Source: Kwoniella bestiolae CBS 10118
Lineage: Eukaryota; Basidiomycota; Tremellomycetes; Tremellales; Cryptococcaceae
Length of the DNA stretch: 64,000 bases
Direction of reading: 5' to 3'
Assembly: GCF_000512585.2 (NCBI RefSeq)
Contig: NC_089241.1
Location: forward strand, 7,954,001 to 8,018,000
The stretch's first letter is position 1. Each line of letters begins with the position of its first letter. Below, piece after piece: positions 12,757 to 25,849 of this stretch. The notes below the pieces were generated by a model. The model was not told the DNA's origin. It searched no databases and worked only from the letters and a program-made list of their open reading frames with translations. The position numbers were made by a program, and so were the translations under genes.

Positions 12757-12855
12757 CCACCCACTCATCACTTGATCTCATTCCTGCTTCTTGACATTCC
12801 TCACTTTGACTCCTCCTATTATCGAACAATAATAACAACAATAAATCAACACACA

Positions 12856-13585
12856 ATGTCCGTCCTCAGAACCACCTCTACTGCCAGACTCATCGCTCTC
12901 AGAGCTCCTGCCGTGAGTGATTCGCTTTCTCCGTCAGGACCAAGCTCCTATCATCGTATCCCTCCATGTCATTCTGCGCACATGACCCGTGACAATGCTC
13001 CCATCGTGTGATGTTCTCAACGCTGACAGTACAATCTCATCGTTCTCTCCTATTCACACACTCAACTTCTGCTCATCACTGTAATGCCCATTATCATATT
13101 CGCACCACATTCCAACCGAACAGCCCATGTTCGTTCGAAACTACTCTCCCGACACTCGAGCTGAGGGTGCTACCGCTTCTTCTACCTCTTTCAAGTGAGT
13201 CATTCGGTCTCATACTCATATCACCTGAGGTTCCCCTTTGTCTGTCCTGGATCTTCCTCACCTGATTCAACTCATCTTAATACTGCATCGAAACTGACCT
13301 ACTCAATTCCCCATCTTCGCAGAGAACGAGAACAAGCTTCCGAATCCAAGTACATCAAGGAGCACGAAGCTCAAAAGCTCAAGGCTGCTAAGGAGAAGCT
13401 CGCCCACGCTCAAGCTGAAGTTGTGAGTTGTGCGACATATACTCCGTTTCCCTTTTCATATAATCGATGATCACCCGCATACATATGCAATCACCTTCCC
13501 ATCGCCCGTATCCTGCCCTTTGCTCATGAATGATTTATTGTTTCTACAGGACAAACAACAAAAGATTGTTGATGGACAAAAGTAA
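12856..13585 (+). CDS. INH1: Mitochondrial ATP synthase inhibitor IF1
   Basis: Four exons (12856-12912, 13124-13194, 13323-13422, 13550-13585) join in phase to a protein of 87 residues. It is a small mitochondrial protein that binds F1-ATPase and stops ATP hydrolysis when the membrane potential falls. The N-terminus MSVLRTTSTARLIALRAPA is a basic amphipathic presequence followed by PMFVRNYSPDTRAEGATASS. The mature part has the IF1 inhibitory and coiled-coil pattern: FKEREQASESKYIKEHEAQK, then LKAAKEKLAHAQAEV, ending DKQQKIVDGQK. The E-x-x-Y-I-x-x-H-E core and the long helical tail with alternating K/E match the family, and the length is normal for fungi. Introns make up about two thirds of the gene. 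Confidence 0.9.
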
Positions 13586-14168
13586 GCTGAGCTAGGCATT
13601 GATGTCTTAGGCAATTAGGAACGGGAAGGGCTGTCGAACTGAAAATCGGATAAATAAATCCATGTAGTCCAGATGAATGCATTGAATAACTGAAGTTTGA
13701 CTGTTGATTTCTCGTCGATGCATCCCAAGGTGTCCAAGATAAGCTGTGATACCTGCTATACTGTCCTATCGTGTGCATGATGCCTGATGTATGATAGCTG
13801 AGGATACATACTGGGCGTTAATGGTGATTGTCGATGGATGGATTACCCATTGAGGACTGAGGAGAGGAGAGGAGGATTAAGGGATTAAGCATATGCATAC
13901 ACGAAGCAACGGGAAAGTTTAAATTATGACGCACTTTACTCTTCATACAGTGCTGTGCTTGGCTTTCTTCTACATTACCTGCATTCTCAACATTACTCAT
14001 TCAACATCACACCATAATCAACTGGTACTTCAGGTGTACACCTCACTGTTCAAACTAGCAAGAGGCAAGGTCATGCACATCCAGAATCACTGACTCGACG
14101 ACTTGTACACGCTTCTTCGATCAAACCGATGGACACAGGACATTACGAGATCATATTCAAGTTGAGAG
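13586..14168. other. Gap between IF1 and the RING gene
   Basis: This holds the 3' end of IF1 and the promoter of the next plus-strand gene. No gene is visible. Confidence 0.5.
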
Positions 14169-17100
14169 ATGAATACTGGACGGACAAGTGCAGCTACAGC
14201 TGCAACTGGCAGGCGGAGAGATGAAGCAGGTGGATCTAGGGGTAATGTGAGTGTTGTAACTCCTCGTTCTATTAAGTCATCCTCCTGGTGTCCTTGAGAT
14301 CATTTTCAGATCATGGCTGATTGACCGATGTTTTGATAATACTCTGTAGACTCCCGCAGGTGGTGAGTCATTTCCTATTTCTTAAATCTATCATTTGCTC
14401 CCAGTCACTCAGCTAATGCTTGATACCGACCCAGGAGCCCGAGCCAAACCACGTAAAAAACCCAAACCATCCCCTTCCCCCTCCCCCTCACCCAGAACAG
14501 GACCCATCCCCACTCCCTACTTGGCACTCGCCCCTACACCCATCTCATCCCTATCAGCATCCACAATCGACCATCTAGCAGCCACGGCCGCTGCTTCTTC
14601 CTCCAACCTCGTCCTGCCCTCTGCGTACGTTCGCTCATCCCAAGAGAGAAGGAACAGGTCGACACCGAATCTCAATAACACCAGTGAACCTAACGAGGGC
14701 GAGGCTGGGGCCGGACCATCTATTAGACCAGGTACAAGTAGACAGCAGAAGTACGTTACCTCCCTTCTCTCTCCTCCAACCATCATACCTGGCGGGACCT
14801 CTTCCGCTCCACGGATACAAAACACTCAACCTCCCCCCAACACTAGACGGAGATCAGGTGAAAGGGAAAGACTAAATACAAGAAGATCTCAAGAGAGATT
14901 AAGGGAGTTGGTGGTGGGTAATCCAAGTTTGACGTCGTTAGGCCAGCTGGGGCAGATATTGGAATCTGGTCAGTTACCCGAGGAGGAGGAACAGGAGAAT
15001 GGCCTGGCTCAGGCTCAGCAGGATGCGCAGAATAACGCTCAGAGGAGAAGAAGGAGGATCGTAAGGGGTGAAACTGGGGAGGGGGGGATGAGGAGGAGAT
15101 TGACGGTTAGTTCGAGAGAGGAGGGAAGAGCATTGGGGCTGGCTAGGGGAGCTAGTATGAGGAGGACTAATGTCTGGGATGGTGCGTCATGTCTCTAACT
15201 CCTTCTTCATGGCATACTGGATTAGGTTGTAGCGGTGAGATGCTAATTTCAGCTGTATAATTAGACATCCCAGAGGCCGGCGAACCCCCACCGCCATTCC
15301 CATTCCCCACTCCCTCGACCGCTCGTCTGCCCCCCGCATTCGGGACAGCCCCTACCACTTCTCAGTCCGAAGAGAGACCACGTTCCCCTCCACCCTCCTT
15401 CGAAATAGCCATTGGTCTCTCTCCTGCACCGTCTCCTGCTCTTCCCTCGACAACTTCCACACCCTCCACTCCTCGAGCATCCCGTCCAGGACTTACAGTA
15501 ATCACCAATATACCTCAAGTGATCGTCCTGAATACTCCCGAAGAATCACCCTCATCCACGCATTATGCCTCTGCACCTTCATCGCCTACACACACTGTCA
15601 TTGGATTTGATAATATTCGGGCGTCCGAGAGAGCACGGAGAGAAGAAAGGGATGATAGGAAGGCTTGGAACGAGGATTTGTTAGCTGGATATACGTTGGA
15701 AGAGCGAGTTAGGAGGGAGATCGAGCGGAGGAGGGAAAGAGAACCGAGTAGGGAATATGCTCAGGAGGAGGGTACGGGCCAGGAGGGGAGTGAGACGGAG
15801 AGTGTGGGGTCGATAGATGGAGAGGAGATAGTTGCTGAACCAGGACCAGGAGATACACTCAGTCCTGCTGAGACTCCGGAAGATACATCAACGGTAGCCC
15901 AAACAGAGCCAAGTACGGAGGTTGAAGACTCGACCAAGGCAGAGCCCGCAGCGTCAATCGGTATCCTCGCACCGAATTCTTCCGTCACCTCGAATGAGCA
16001 ATCATCGACTCCAGATATCGAAACCCCACCTGCCATTGAAGATCGCGCGAGTCCGATGTCACAACCTGATAGAACTCCGGATCAACCCTCTCTAGAACCA
16101 GTTTCACATCTGACATCTATCACTGATCAGCCAGAAGACTCGCCTGTACCATCGCAAGCACCCGAAGTCGCTATCGATCATGGTCCAGCTGCGATGCAGG
16201 CGAACGAGGATGACAGTACTAGTCATTCTGTGATCAGCGAAGTAAATCCAATCCCGTCAGATATTACAGCAGAGACTCCACTCAAGTCGTCGCTTGAATC
16301 CATAACGCCACCTGCCTCCCAACCACCCCCCGAATCACCTCAGTTGAAGCACGATGGCTTTAGCGAAGCGATGAAAGCGAATGTCACACCTAAACGCAGG
16401 AAACCCACTCGAAGCTCCACAGTGGACACCGAGATCTCTCCAAATACGAGCTCGTCACTCCATGTGAAACGACTGTCCGTTCCAGAATTCAGCCCCTTTC
16501 GACCTCAACTGCACAAAGCTTTCTCGAATGAGCCGCTATTTAGTAAACATGGATGGGATGGTAGTCCTGAACTCGAGGCGCCCGCTCAGCTAGGCAGCAT
16601 GATCGGCGTCAAGGCTAAGGATGCCAAACAAGACAATATCACACATCAACCAAATGATGTATCCACTCCGAAGGAGGTCCTTCCACCAAGTAGAGAAGCA
16701 GCGATGAAGAGGCGAAACTTGGAGAGCAAATCGCCTAAACCCGTCTCGTCCTTCCCTGCTCCACTTAGCTTACCCAAGCCCCAGACGAAGGTGAAGATGA
16801 TCGAGCAAAAGCCGATCTCCGGTCCTCTGATCAACTTCGATTCTCCCTCCTCATCACCTCCTCATTCGGCGCTGGACGTTCCTCCCTTGACAAACAGGGA
16901 GAGAGCGACCTCGACCTCGACATCGACAGATATATCAGCGTTGGCAGCTTCAAGTGCCGAGTTGCTCAGTTTGCTGGAATTGCAAGATGAAATATTGGTG
17001 GATAGTGAACCGATAGCTGAGAGTTCAGCTCAGGGGGCTGCTAGGATGGCTAGGAAGCCTCCTCCTCCACCGCCACCACCACCGAAGAGACAGGAACCAA

Positions 17101-18233
17101 TCAGAAGAGTGCCACCACCTCTTCCCAAAACTCAAGCTTCACCTGTGCACTCAAAGAAACAGGAACACGATGACGAGGGATCAATCAAATCCTTGAAAGT
17201 AGATAACGCACCTCCACCTAGCTTACCTCGTCGACCACCTCCCCCACCACCACCTCGTCTGAACCTCATACCCAAAATGCCACCCCCATTGCCTCCTCGC
17301 CCTACTCCAAATCGAGCTCCTTCATCAGCTTCGACTCCCCTGACTCTATCGGCATCGGCAGACTCAGACGATACTATCAAGGCTTCGTCGCCTATCATTC
17401 CGCCGCGTCTCAATCTGACTGGTGTAGGTAATGCCCAAGGACACAACAAGCCGAAGGGACCTAGACCTCGTCCACCGCCTCCCAGGGCTAGACAGACCAA
17501 CTGGTTCAAGGGGTTCTCGCCGTTCAAGAGTAGCGCTCCTGCAACTTCCCAGGAAGAGCCAACGATTATACCGTCCACCCCAGAGGTTGCTCCACACGCT
17601 AGACCAAGCAACGAGCGAGCTCAGACCGACTTCCCACATTTGGTTCCGCCCGCCACTGAGCAAGCGCAGGAAGAAGAGAGGGAAAGAGTCATCGAGAGAT
17701 CTTCCTCAGCGATGAACCTTGGTACATCTTCACCTTCAACTTCAGAATCGCCCGCTCGATCACCCGAACGTCAAGCTACCTTACCTCTCACCGATGTGGG
17801 TCAATCCGCCGAAGATCCAACCAGCCCCTCAGAAGAAAGAAGAGAATGGACCGACCTCGACCTCCTGGTATCTCGTATCCAAGATCTCCCACCAGACCAG
17901 CGAGGCGTATATGAAGGATACACCCAAATCTCGCAATTCCTAGGTCCATCGAAATCCCAAGCTGCCTCCCCCGCTGCGCTGGCCAACCTCCTTCCGGGCC
18001 TTATCACCGTGGATTCTCGACGGACGACCCCACAGGGCAAAGTGAAGTTGAAGCTCTCCCTGCTGGGGATGAGAGTGACCAAGTGCGGGATATGTTTATC
18101 GCAGTTTAAGAGTGGTGAGAAAGGGGTGATGTTGCCTATGTGCAGCCATGTGGGACATGAGAGTTGTGCGAGGAGATGGTTCAGGGAGAGAGGTACTTGT
18201 TGGGTTTGTAGGACTGTGTTACCTGAGGAATAA
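14169..18233 (+). CDS. Large RING-H2 finger protein with disordered proline-rich body
   Basis: Four exons (14169-14246, 14350-14362, 14435-15181, 15265-18233) join in phase to 1268 residues. It starts MNTGRTSAATAATGRRRDEA. Almost all of it is disordered: basic and Ser/Pro-rich near the start, then a long acidic S/T/P/E region, then several polyproline runs ([34 protein letters not shown]) that would bind SH3 or WW domains. A conserved-looking block follows (WTDLDLLVSRIQDLPPDQRG). The last 50 residues are a RING-H2 domain with the C-x2-C...C-x-H-x2-H-x2-C...C-x2-C layout (CGICLSQF, MCSHVGHESC, CWVC). RING-H2 domains usually recruit an E2, so a ubiquitin ligase is likely; partners and substrates are unknown. 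Exon 2 is only 13 nt (or 10 nt with the other donor; both keep frame). Confidence 0.88.
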
Positions 18234-18700
18234 GTCATGGTGTATTAGACTGATTTATACTTGTGGACTATTCTGGATGGACATGTTAGGTGTTATGTTT
18301 ATGTAGCTTTTAGTGTCTTTCATTCATGTATTCGTATTCGTACACGCAGGGGTGAGCTGGTATGTCATATATTCAGGTCATTTGAATGTTGCTGTACGAA
18401 GGGTGTCAAAGCTAAGAAGCTTGCAAAGGTGAGTGGCCTGAGCTCCACGGCATGCATGAGCTGGAGTCTATTGTACCATGGATACATTTACATACATGCG
18501 TATCTATCTATCAACCTCGATATCTACAGGACCGTGTGCCACGACTGAATCTTATAATTTGCCGCTCCCTTTCCTTCTCCCTGACCGATTCACTTATGGT
18601 CTCGGATCGTCCCATGCAGCTATCGAGTCGTCCTCATCCCCCTGCACATCATATTTCAGTTCCTTATTATGTCGACAGATGCTACCGGACCATATCAAGA
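18234..18700. other. Gap between convergent genes
   Basis: This holds the 3' untranslated ends of the RING gene and of Gtr1. No gene is seen. Confidence 0.5.
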
Positions 18701-20444
18701 ATCAGTTAAACCCCTCCATTTCACAGACAAGAAATGAAGTGAAAGAGGAGAGTTCGACCCACCCGCACTTCTGTACTTCCAGGGTATGTTTCGTAGCGAA
18801 CTCTACCATGTGCGCTGATGATTGGTGGACGTTGTAGAGTAATGCGCCGGTTTCTGCAACATGAAGATGACAGGGGTCAAAAAGATGAACTATTGTAGTT
18901 AAACATCAAGTATAATGGTATATCACTCACCCACTCTCGGATCAACAGATACGATCATGATATATGTGTTTTTCGTTAACGGTTCAAGTATGACTGTACA
19001 ATCGTTGAATTTCGCTTCGAAGCCGTGATACTGCTCGTGATTACGGCTATACGCAGCATATAAGCCACGGTCTCCCTTTTTGCAGTGAATAACCATGATT
19101 CAAGACAGCACAAGGAACCAGAGGAGAGTAGAGGTTCTATCACTCACGAACAAGTCTTCTTAAACCCTTTAACAATCTCACTAATCTTCTCGAACCGCTG
19201 TTGATCCAATTCCCTCGCTCCGTTATCTATCTCCGCTGTATCCAGATCGCTTGGGTCACAATCCAGTGGAGAACCTGATTTGGCAATTACCAGGAACGTA
19301 TCTGCCTCGAAGAGGACCGCTTCGACCGCTAGACAGAGGTCTCGGAGGTAGGTTAGGTGGGATGTTATTAGTGAGATGTTGGGTATGAGGGTGTGTATTA
19401 TTGAGGACCAGGCCTGTTCAGGGGAGGAGTGTCAGCATAATCCGGATGAATTCAATCAATCTCGGTTTATACGTTGCAAGATAGGAAGTTGTTGTACCAA
19501 TCAACAGTGTCGTGACATCCAAAGTTTTGGAGATAGATAGCTGGAAGATTCGTAGAGAATAATCACTCACCTTGTACAACGACTCATCCCAAATACTAGT
19601 CGGAAAACACCTCAAAACCTCCCTAATACTCTCATCTTTCAACTCCTCCCTCACACTCTCATCTACCCTCAACAGATCCGCTTTCCTCTCCTTGAACTTC
19701 TTGCGCTGCGGATCCTCCTTATCTATTAGATCCATCTTGTTTATCAATACCCACACTCCTGCCTCGGGCGAGTTCTCCCTAAGGGCAAATAAGATATCCT
19801 CGAAGTAACGCAGATCCCCATCCCACTCGTTGGATGTTATATCGAATACGTAGATTAGGACGGCGACGTTGGAGAATATGGTATCTTTTTGGGAGGAGAG
19901 GTAGTTGTCTACAAAGGCGTTTTGACCACCGCAGTCCCACAGGTTCTGGCAGTGGTACGATTTCACATCAGCCATCCCGTCCCGTCTACCCTTGTGCGTG
20001 GAGACGGCAGGAGTAGAATGTCAAAAGTACAGTATCCTAGTATAGAGATACGAATAATGAGGAAGAACTTACCAGTACCAATCCACCTAGAAATCTCACA
20101 GCGGACTGTTCAACATCGATGGTAGCTCCTAATCTCCTTGTATCTCGGGCGGTATAGTTCGAGCTACAGAAATGTGCGCCATGAGCTGACTGAGCTGGGG
20201 CAATCATACAGATCACTGCAGCTTACAAGATAACTGATCGCATCGATGTTTTCCCACTCCCTGGATGCAGAGGCATATTAGCTGAAATGGCCAGAAGAGC
20301 AAGAGCCAGAGATTGACGAACCTGACTTTCCCATCAACAGGACCTAAAGCACATGAAGAGAGCATCAGCATCGGATGATCATGATTGAGGAGCACGGCTA
20401 GTCTGATCACTCTAGCTCACCTTCTTCCTAGCTGGTGTCGACAT
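18701..20444 (-). CDS. GTR1: Rag-family GTPase Gtr1 (RagA/B)
   Basis: This is the RagA-type GTPase that, paired with Gtr2, signals amino-acid sufficiency to TORC1 on the vacuole. Exon 1 gives MSTPARKK, and the next small exons join to VLLMGKS-GSGKTSMRSVIF, so Walker A (GKSGSGKTS) is split by an intron. Then come SNYTARDTRRLGATIDVEQS, the DCGGQ switch II motif (NLWDCGGQNAFVDNYLSSQ), and NKMDLI for guanine binding. The C-terminal roadblock-like domain starts at AWSSIIHTLIPNISLITSHL and goes on through GFEAKFNDCTVILEPLTKN and ETGALLYNVHQSSAHMVEF to a stop at 18701-18703. At least six introns interrupt it. The last exon boundary is the least certain part. Confidence 0.92.
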
Positions 20445-21012
20445 GGTTGCGTATGGATATGACAGATAAGAAAATCAAGGCGAGTTATCGTTATCGGATA
20501 GTCTTGTCTTGGCTCTTCCTCTGCGAAGTTGTATTGATGTCTGCTTGGATATCCCTTGGCGCCAAAGAGATCTGAGCTATAGTTGTATCTGGTCGGTCCG
20601 TCCTTCCTGCTGATTTGCATTTATAGATGAGAAATATAGACGATCCATATCTGCTTGTCAATTGAGAGGAGGTTGTTGGTACGAGTGTGATGATGACGAG
20701 GGACATGTGAAATTCAGGCACGGTTCATAGCTTGACCCAGCAGCTGCAGCTGCAGGCTCATCGTCATGAAGAGGTGTTGTGTTGCATTGCATCCCATCTC
20801 ATACCAAACTTATAACAACATCTCATCCACGACATCTCAACCCAGCTACTCGTCCTTTGTGAGAGGATGCTTCTTCCTCGGAAGAGATCATTATTGTCGT
20901 AGATCTCGCCACCACCGATTTTATCGGTATCACTATCAGTCACTTCATTACGCTTTCAATCCCTCAACCCTCCCCGTGAAACCTCTTCCCCTCGACTTCT
21001 GGCTCCACCACG
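20445..21012. promoter_or_regulatory. Shared divergent promoter of GTR1 and the cation exchanger gene
   Basis: This gap lies between two starts pointing away from each other. It contains CAGCAGCTGCAGCTGCAGGC near 20738-20757, a short run of overlapping CAGCTG/CTGCAG palindromes. No gene is seen. Confidence 0.5.
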
Positions 21013-24000
21013 ATGCCCGCTCAGCTACAGAGCAAAAGAGCATGGCTCCTACTTGCAGCTTCTATCACACTGCATATATTTCTACTGGCCAATACGAGGA
21101 TAATAGGTGATAGGACTTCTATACCACCCGGAAAGAGGTTGATGAGGAGATTGGCTCTTGATGGGAACGATCTCCCAGCGGTCAGTGCTCCTTCCATACC
21201 TCACAATAATATCCTCGAATTCAGTGACTGATTCGTTTCTTGTATATAGGAATCATTGCTCGAACTTCCCTACGCAGAATGGTACGACGCCCTCCCAGCA
21301 GCCTATCGACCATTCTACATCCTATTCCTCCTGCTGGTCCTGGCATTCTTATTCTCCTTCATTGGAATCTCAGCGTCAGATTTCTTCTGTCCGAATCTGT
21401 CTACCATCGCTTCTTACCTTGGACTGAACGAGTCTACAGCGGGAGTGACCTTCCTGGCATTTGGGAATGGTAGTCCGGATGTGTTCAGTACGTTCAGCGC
21501 TATGAAGAATGAGACGGTCGGGTTGGCTATTGGAGAGTTACTTGGTGCTGCGAGTTTTAGTGAGTACACCACTTCTCACCTAATTAGGTCGCGGGACTTG
21601 AATATCTATCATCTCTGTCGAGAATAATCCTAGATCATATGATGAAGGACCGGTATTGACTCCTGGATAGTCACCTCCATCGTAGTCGGCTCGATAGCAT
21701 TCATCAAGCCCTTCCATGTACCTCGACACGCCTTCATGCGAGACGTCCTATTCTTCACTTCCGCCGTGCTCCTTCTGGTGGTAGTGCTTCGTGATGGGCA
21801 TTTAGCATTGTACGAAGCGGGAAGTATGGTTGTACTCTACATAGCCTATGTGGGAGTGGTAGTAGGAGGTAATTGGTGGGCTAGAAGGAGAAGGAAGAGG
21901 AGATCTTCCTCACACGAGAACGTCTCTCATCATACTCAAACTCAGACGAACATCAAGTCGCCGCTTCTAGAAGGCTCGGTGAGGAGCAGTAGAAGAAGTT
22001 CAGTCTATTCTTCGCCTCATCTATCTCCTATCCCCATCGACGTCAACGAAGAGAATGAGGACGAAGATGCGATTACACTAAATCGAACGCACTCGCCTGG
22101 TGAGATGACACCTAGACCACAACTGGGTAGGATGCGATCACACACTTCTGCATCGCACTTGAACACACACGCACACCCTCACCTACATCACCACGATTCG
22201 ATCGACACGCCCCGAGCGAATTTCTCTTTACTTGGAGCTATAGAATTCAGAGATGTCGTGAATTCCCTACGTAAAGAGTCGAACTCAAGAATAAATAGTC
22301 CAGGAAGGGACCGAAGTCCCGCAGAAAGAGAACAGACAGATTACTTCGGTCCAATATCCGCTGTTGGGCATAGGCGATCATCTTCCTACGGATTTGGTGC
22401 AGCTCTGGCTTCTTCCTCTCAACAAACACCTAGACGATCAGTATCTACAAAAGGTAGAAAGAGGGCCTCGACACATACTTCTCCCTCTGGTCTAGGTGAC
22501 GGTAGTAACAGGAGTGTCTCGTCTCCTGCTCACTCTCGTACGCCTATCAACGATGGTGCGGCAAGCACATCTACAGAACCGAATCCATGGGAAGACCAGC
22601 AAGGTAATCCACCAGCAGCACCGCTGTCTAACCAATTGACCGTACCGAAACCGTCTCGACCAAAGGTCATCATCCCCTCCTCGGAACAACGAGTCCACCT
22701 ATCGAAACCCAGTGTACCCTCCATATCTATCGTCGATCCTCTAGGAAACACAGATATCCCTCCGCCAGTGGATACCCCTCCGATCCAAACCCCGCCATTA
22801 AAATTCATCAAGAAGCAGGAATCGAGATTTAGAGTGAGGAGGAGATCAAAGTTGATACTCAGAGTGCTGTTCCCGTCGTTACATTCCTTCAAGCATAAAT
22901 CGTGGATCGGAATGATACTGGCCATAACGTCAGTCCCTGCGATCCTGGTTTTGACATTAACATTACCAGTAGTGGACGATGGGAATAATGGTCAAGAGCA
23001 AGAAGGAGGGGTAGCGTTGCCTATAACAGAGGAAGAAGCATTGAATGATCCCGAGATGGGATACTCAGTGAACCAAGAGGAGGAAGAGGAGGGATATTCA
23101 CCTACAGAGGGTGGGAGTGAGATGGACGAGGAATCTGATAGACTACTGAACCCCGGAATAGGAGAGGAGTTACATCATCTGGTAGACCACGGGTTCTCGC
23201 CTCTCCATTCACCCCTCGGGCGAATATCCCACGGATCATTGAGGAGGTTGAACTCCCGTGGATCATTAGGTCGTTTCAATTCTGGGGTGGGTGGGGAGAT
23301 CGCTTTGGAGGGTGATGAGTTCGATGAAGATGGGGAGGAGGGGCAGACGAAAGAAGAGGAAGAGATGTATGAGCGGATGGAAGAAGAGCGGGGATTGGAG
23401 TTTAATAAGTGGTTGACTGCTACGCAGTGTGTGCTCGGACCGGCTTTCTGCGTTTTTGTCACTTTTAGTGAGTACACATCTCTTCCGTCAAATCATACCT
23501 TTTTCAAGCATAACTACTTGCCTGATTGATTTCGAACGAGAGATTGGTCAACGTATCACTATAGTTTTGCATAGCTAACGACGATTTACGTTCAGACGAA
23601 CAATCATACTTCCTTTGGGTCTTACTCTCCTCTCTTATCGTCGGAGGTATTGCAGCGGGCTTGACATTGTATTACGCCACCGATGGATCATCGTATACTT
23701 GGAGATTGGTTAGATGTTTCTGTGGATTCACGTGCAGTATGGTGTGGATAGCTGCTATTGCTGATGAGGTCGTGGGGGTACTGAATGTGAGTGAATACCT
23801 GACGAGGGTGGCTTAAGCTTCACAAAGGGAGTGCTTCAGGCGGACACTGATGTGTCTATCATCCTCATTAGACTGTCGGCGAAATATTGGGTCTGAGTGA
23901 TGCGATCATCGGATTGACCAGTGAGCATCATTTATACTCAACATACATGAGGGGAGCGCTTGTACTGACGGTGATATTCGATCCAGTCTTCGCTGTGGGG

Positions 24001-24482
24001 AACAGTCTTGCAGACTTGGTAGCGAATGTGACGGTAGCTCAGTTCGCCCCTGCTATGGCCTACGCAGCGTGCTTCGGAGGACCGTAAGTCCATTTCACTT
24101 TCGTCTTCACCCTACCAATGACCCCTGTACCTCCCTCTCTTTTCACCGCATGAGTTCTCTGTACTTATGTTACGAGCCATGGTACACCGAGCTGACCCCA
24201 TTCGTACTTAGAATGCTTAACCTCCTCCTCGGAGTAGGCGGCTCAGGAACCTACCACATCCTATTCAACAGCGGCTCAACCCGTCAACCCGTCACGATTC
24301 ACTTCTCACCCACACTTTGGGTCTCGGCCGGAGGATTGATCTTGATCCTTATGACGACGGCTATAGTGGTACCCTTGAATAATTACCTGATAGATCGTCG
24401 TTGGGCTACTTGTTTGATTGTTGCTTATGTGGTTTTGATGTGCGTTAATGTTGGGGTGGAAATTAAGACTGGTAGGTATTGA
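21013..24482 (+). CDS. Sodium/calcium exchanger family membrane transporter
   Basis: This is a Ca2+:cation antiporter of the NCX/CCX group, close in layout to yeast YDL206W. The N-terminal half has a hydrophobic start (AWLLLAASITLHIFLLA), a helix FYILFLLLVLAFLFSFIGIS and the alpha-1 repeat GVTFLAFGNGSPDVFSTF with its ion-binding N, P and D. A large hydrophilic loop, Ser-rich with acidic runs, spans roughly 22.0-23.4 kb (residues about 200-680). The C-terminal half has the alpha-2 repeat split by an intron (LGLSDAIIGLT then VFAVGNSLADLVANV) and more membrane helices (LWVSAGGLILILMTTAIVV, TCLIVAYVVLMCVNVGVEI). The two inverted alpha repeats define the family. Whether it works at the vacuole or another membrane, and on which second ion, cannot be read here. 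Confidence 0.9.
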
Positions 24483-25061
24483 TTGACCTGTTGGAGTTAT
24501 TCTACGGTATACATGGTTGATTTTTGAACACTGTACTGTTCTGTTGTATCATAATGTACTAGTCGAATTTTTAGGGGTGTCATCATAGTCTATACATCAA
24601 GAAATGAAGTACTGTATGGCGTTTAGTACCCCAGCTCGATACTACCTTTAGATATAAGTCAGATCCTGGGGAAATTTATCCCTCGGTATCACCGATATCG
24701 AAAGCCTGTCGGATTCCCCCATTCCTGCTGATCACGATCGTTGGATTGCCACAATCATGTTAAGGTGCTTGCAATAAACCCACGTTGCATATAAATGCCT
24801 TTGCGACCAGTCCCCATTGATGTCATGCCGCGACAATGACTCGAAGAGACTTTGATCTCCGACTTGAATCTGCAGAAAGGACCGTCACCTTTGATCTTTG
24901 CAAAGCAGTGCTGACAGGGTTCTGCCATCAGCTGAGACGGTGGGTACATATATATATGAATGTATGTACGTTCAGTGCGATCACCTCTTTTCAGATCATT
25001 GTCCTCTTCTCTTCCCTTACGCAACGTAGTCTGACAATAGCCACAGCTAGCACTACAAACC
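24483..25061. promoter_or_regulatory. Gap upstream of the bZIP gene
   Basis: This holds the 3' end of the exchanger and the promoter of the bZIP gene. A TATATATATGAATGTATGTA run lies near 24949-24968. No gene is seen. Confidence 0.45.
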
Positions 25062-25849
25062 ATGAACTCAAATGGACATCCACGATTCTTCCCTGCATCC
25101 CGGACAGATGAGTACCCTGACTTTCCCGCATCCACTTTTGTCCCCGATCCCAGCCAATACGGGCTTGGTCATACGACCTATGCACATACCCTGGCTCAAC
25201 CCCCAATGAGCGCGTCGCTTGATCCCCTCCCGCTGCTGGAAATGACCGGTGACAACAACTACCCTGATGCCCAACATTGGGTTGGGTGGCAGCCCTCGAC
25301 GGGCTATCAACCTACATGGCGAGGATCCGACGTTGGATCAGTCCGACCCCCTCTTGAAGCGCACAAACACGGAGATACAGGCGATTCGAGGTCTGAAGAG
25401 CCCCTGGGAGTGGGTAAGCGAAAAGCAGGTAGACCAAGAGTGAGTAAGAGTGTCTCCTGCCGCGTAATGGTCATTATGGGGAGTGAAATACAGCATATTG
25501 ATACTGCACTTGTTAAGATGTCCTCGGTGTCCGTTGACAACGCGAGTCAAGAAGAAAGGAGGAGATTCCATGGTAACTAGATCAACGGGCAAGCACAAAA
25601 TGAAAGAGATATACTGATGACTGTGAACTCATCGGAACAGTAAGAAACGCTGGCAGATCCTACAGAAAACGTCAGAAAGAGCATACCACTCGATTGACGC
25701 GTGATCTCGCCGCTCGTAATGTCCAGTTAGATTCTGCGAAGCGCCAAATCAAGTATCTCCAAGAGCTTTTATCCTCAAATGGCATTCCATACGACAATCG
25801 GTTCTGTGCTGACATTGATGGTCAAGATGAAGAACAGACTTTTGAGTAG
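25062..25849 (+). CDS. bZIP transcription factor, divergent, with AT-hook-like motif
   Basis: Three exons (25062-25439, 25518-25572, 25641-25849) give 213 residues. The first 110 residues are disordered and aromatic-rich (MNSNGHPRFFPASRTDEYPD, YPDAQHWVGWQPSTGYQPTW). KRKAGRPR resembles an AT hook. The bZIP follows: EERRRFHVRNAGRSYRKRQK carries the N-x7-R signature, and LTRDLAARNVQLDSAKRQIK with YLQEL places L, L, I and L at seven-residue steps. The protein therefore probably dimerises and binds DNA in the nucleus; its targets are unknown. The basic region is unusual, with Gly and Tyr where Ala and Ser/Cys are common. Intron 1 is 78 nt, keeps frame and has no stop, so its retention would add 26 residues between the AT hook and the basic region. 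It is convergent with calcipressin. Confidence 0.82.

Larger units (their letters stand above)
12118..12855. promoter_or_regulatory. Shared divergent promoter region with palindrome and short tandem repeat
   Basis: This 0.74-kb gap lies between two starts pointing away from each other. It holds a 28-bp near-perfect palindrome (12322-12349) and a 7-bp tandem repeat (12736-12756), listed separately. The last 60 bases before the IF1 start are pyrimidine-rich then AACAACAATAAATCAAC, as in many fungal leaders. Confidence 0.55.

Noticed and set aside
17132..17663. Gly-rich minus-strand frame at 17132-17611
   Set aside because: It is the reverse of the polyproline part of the RING gene.
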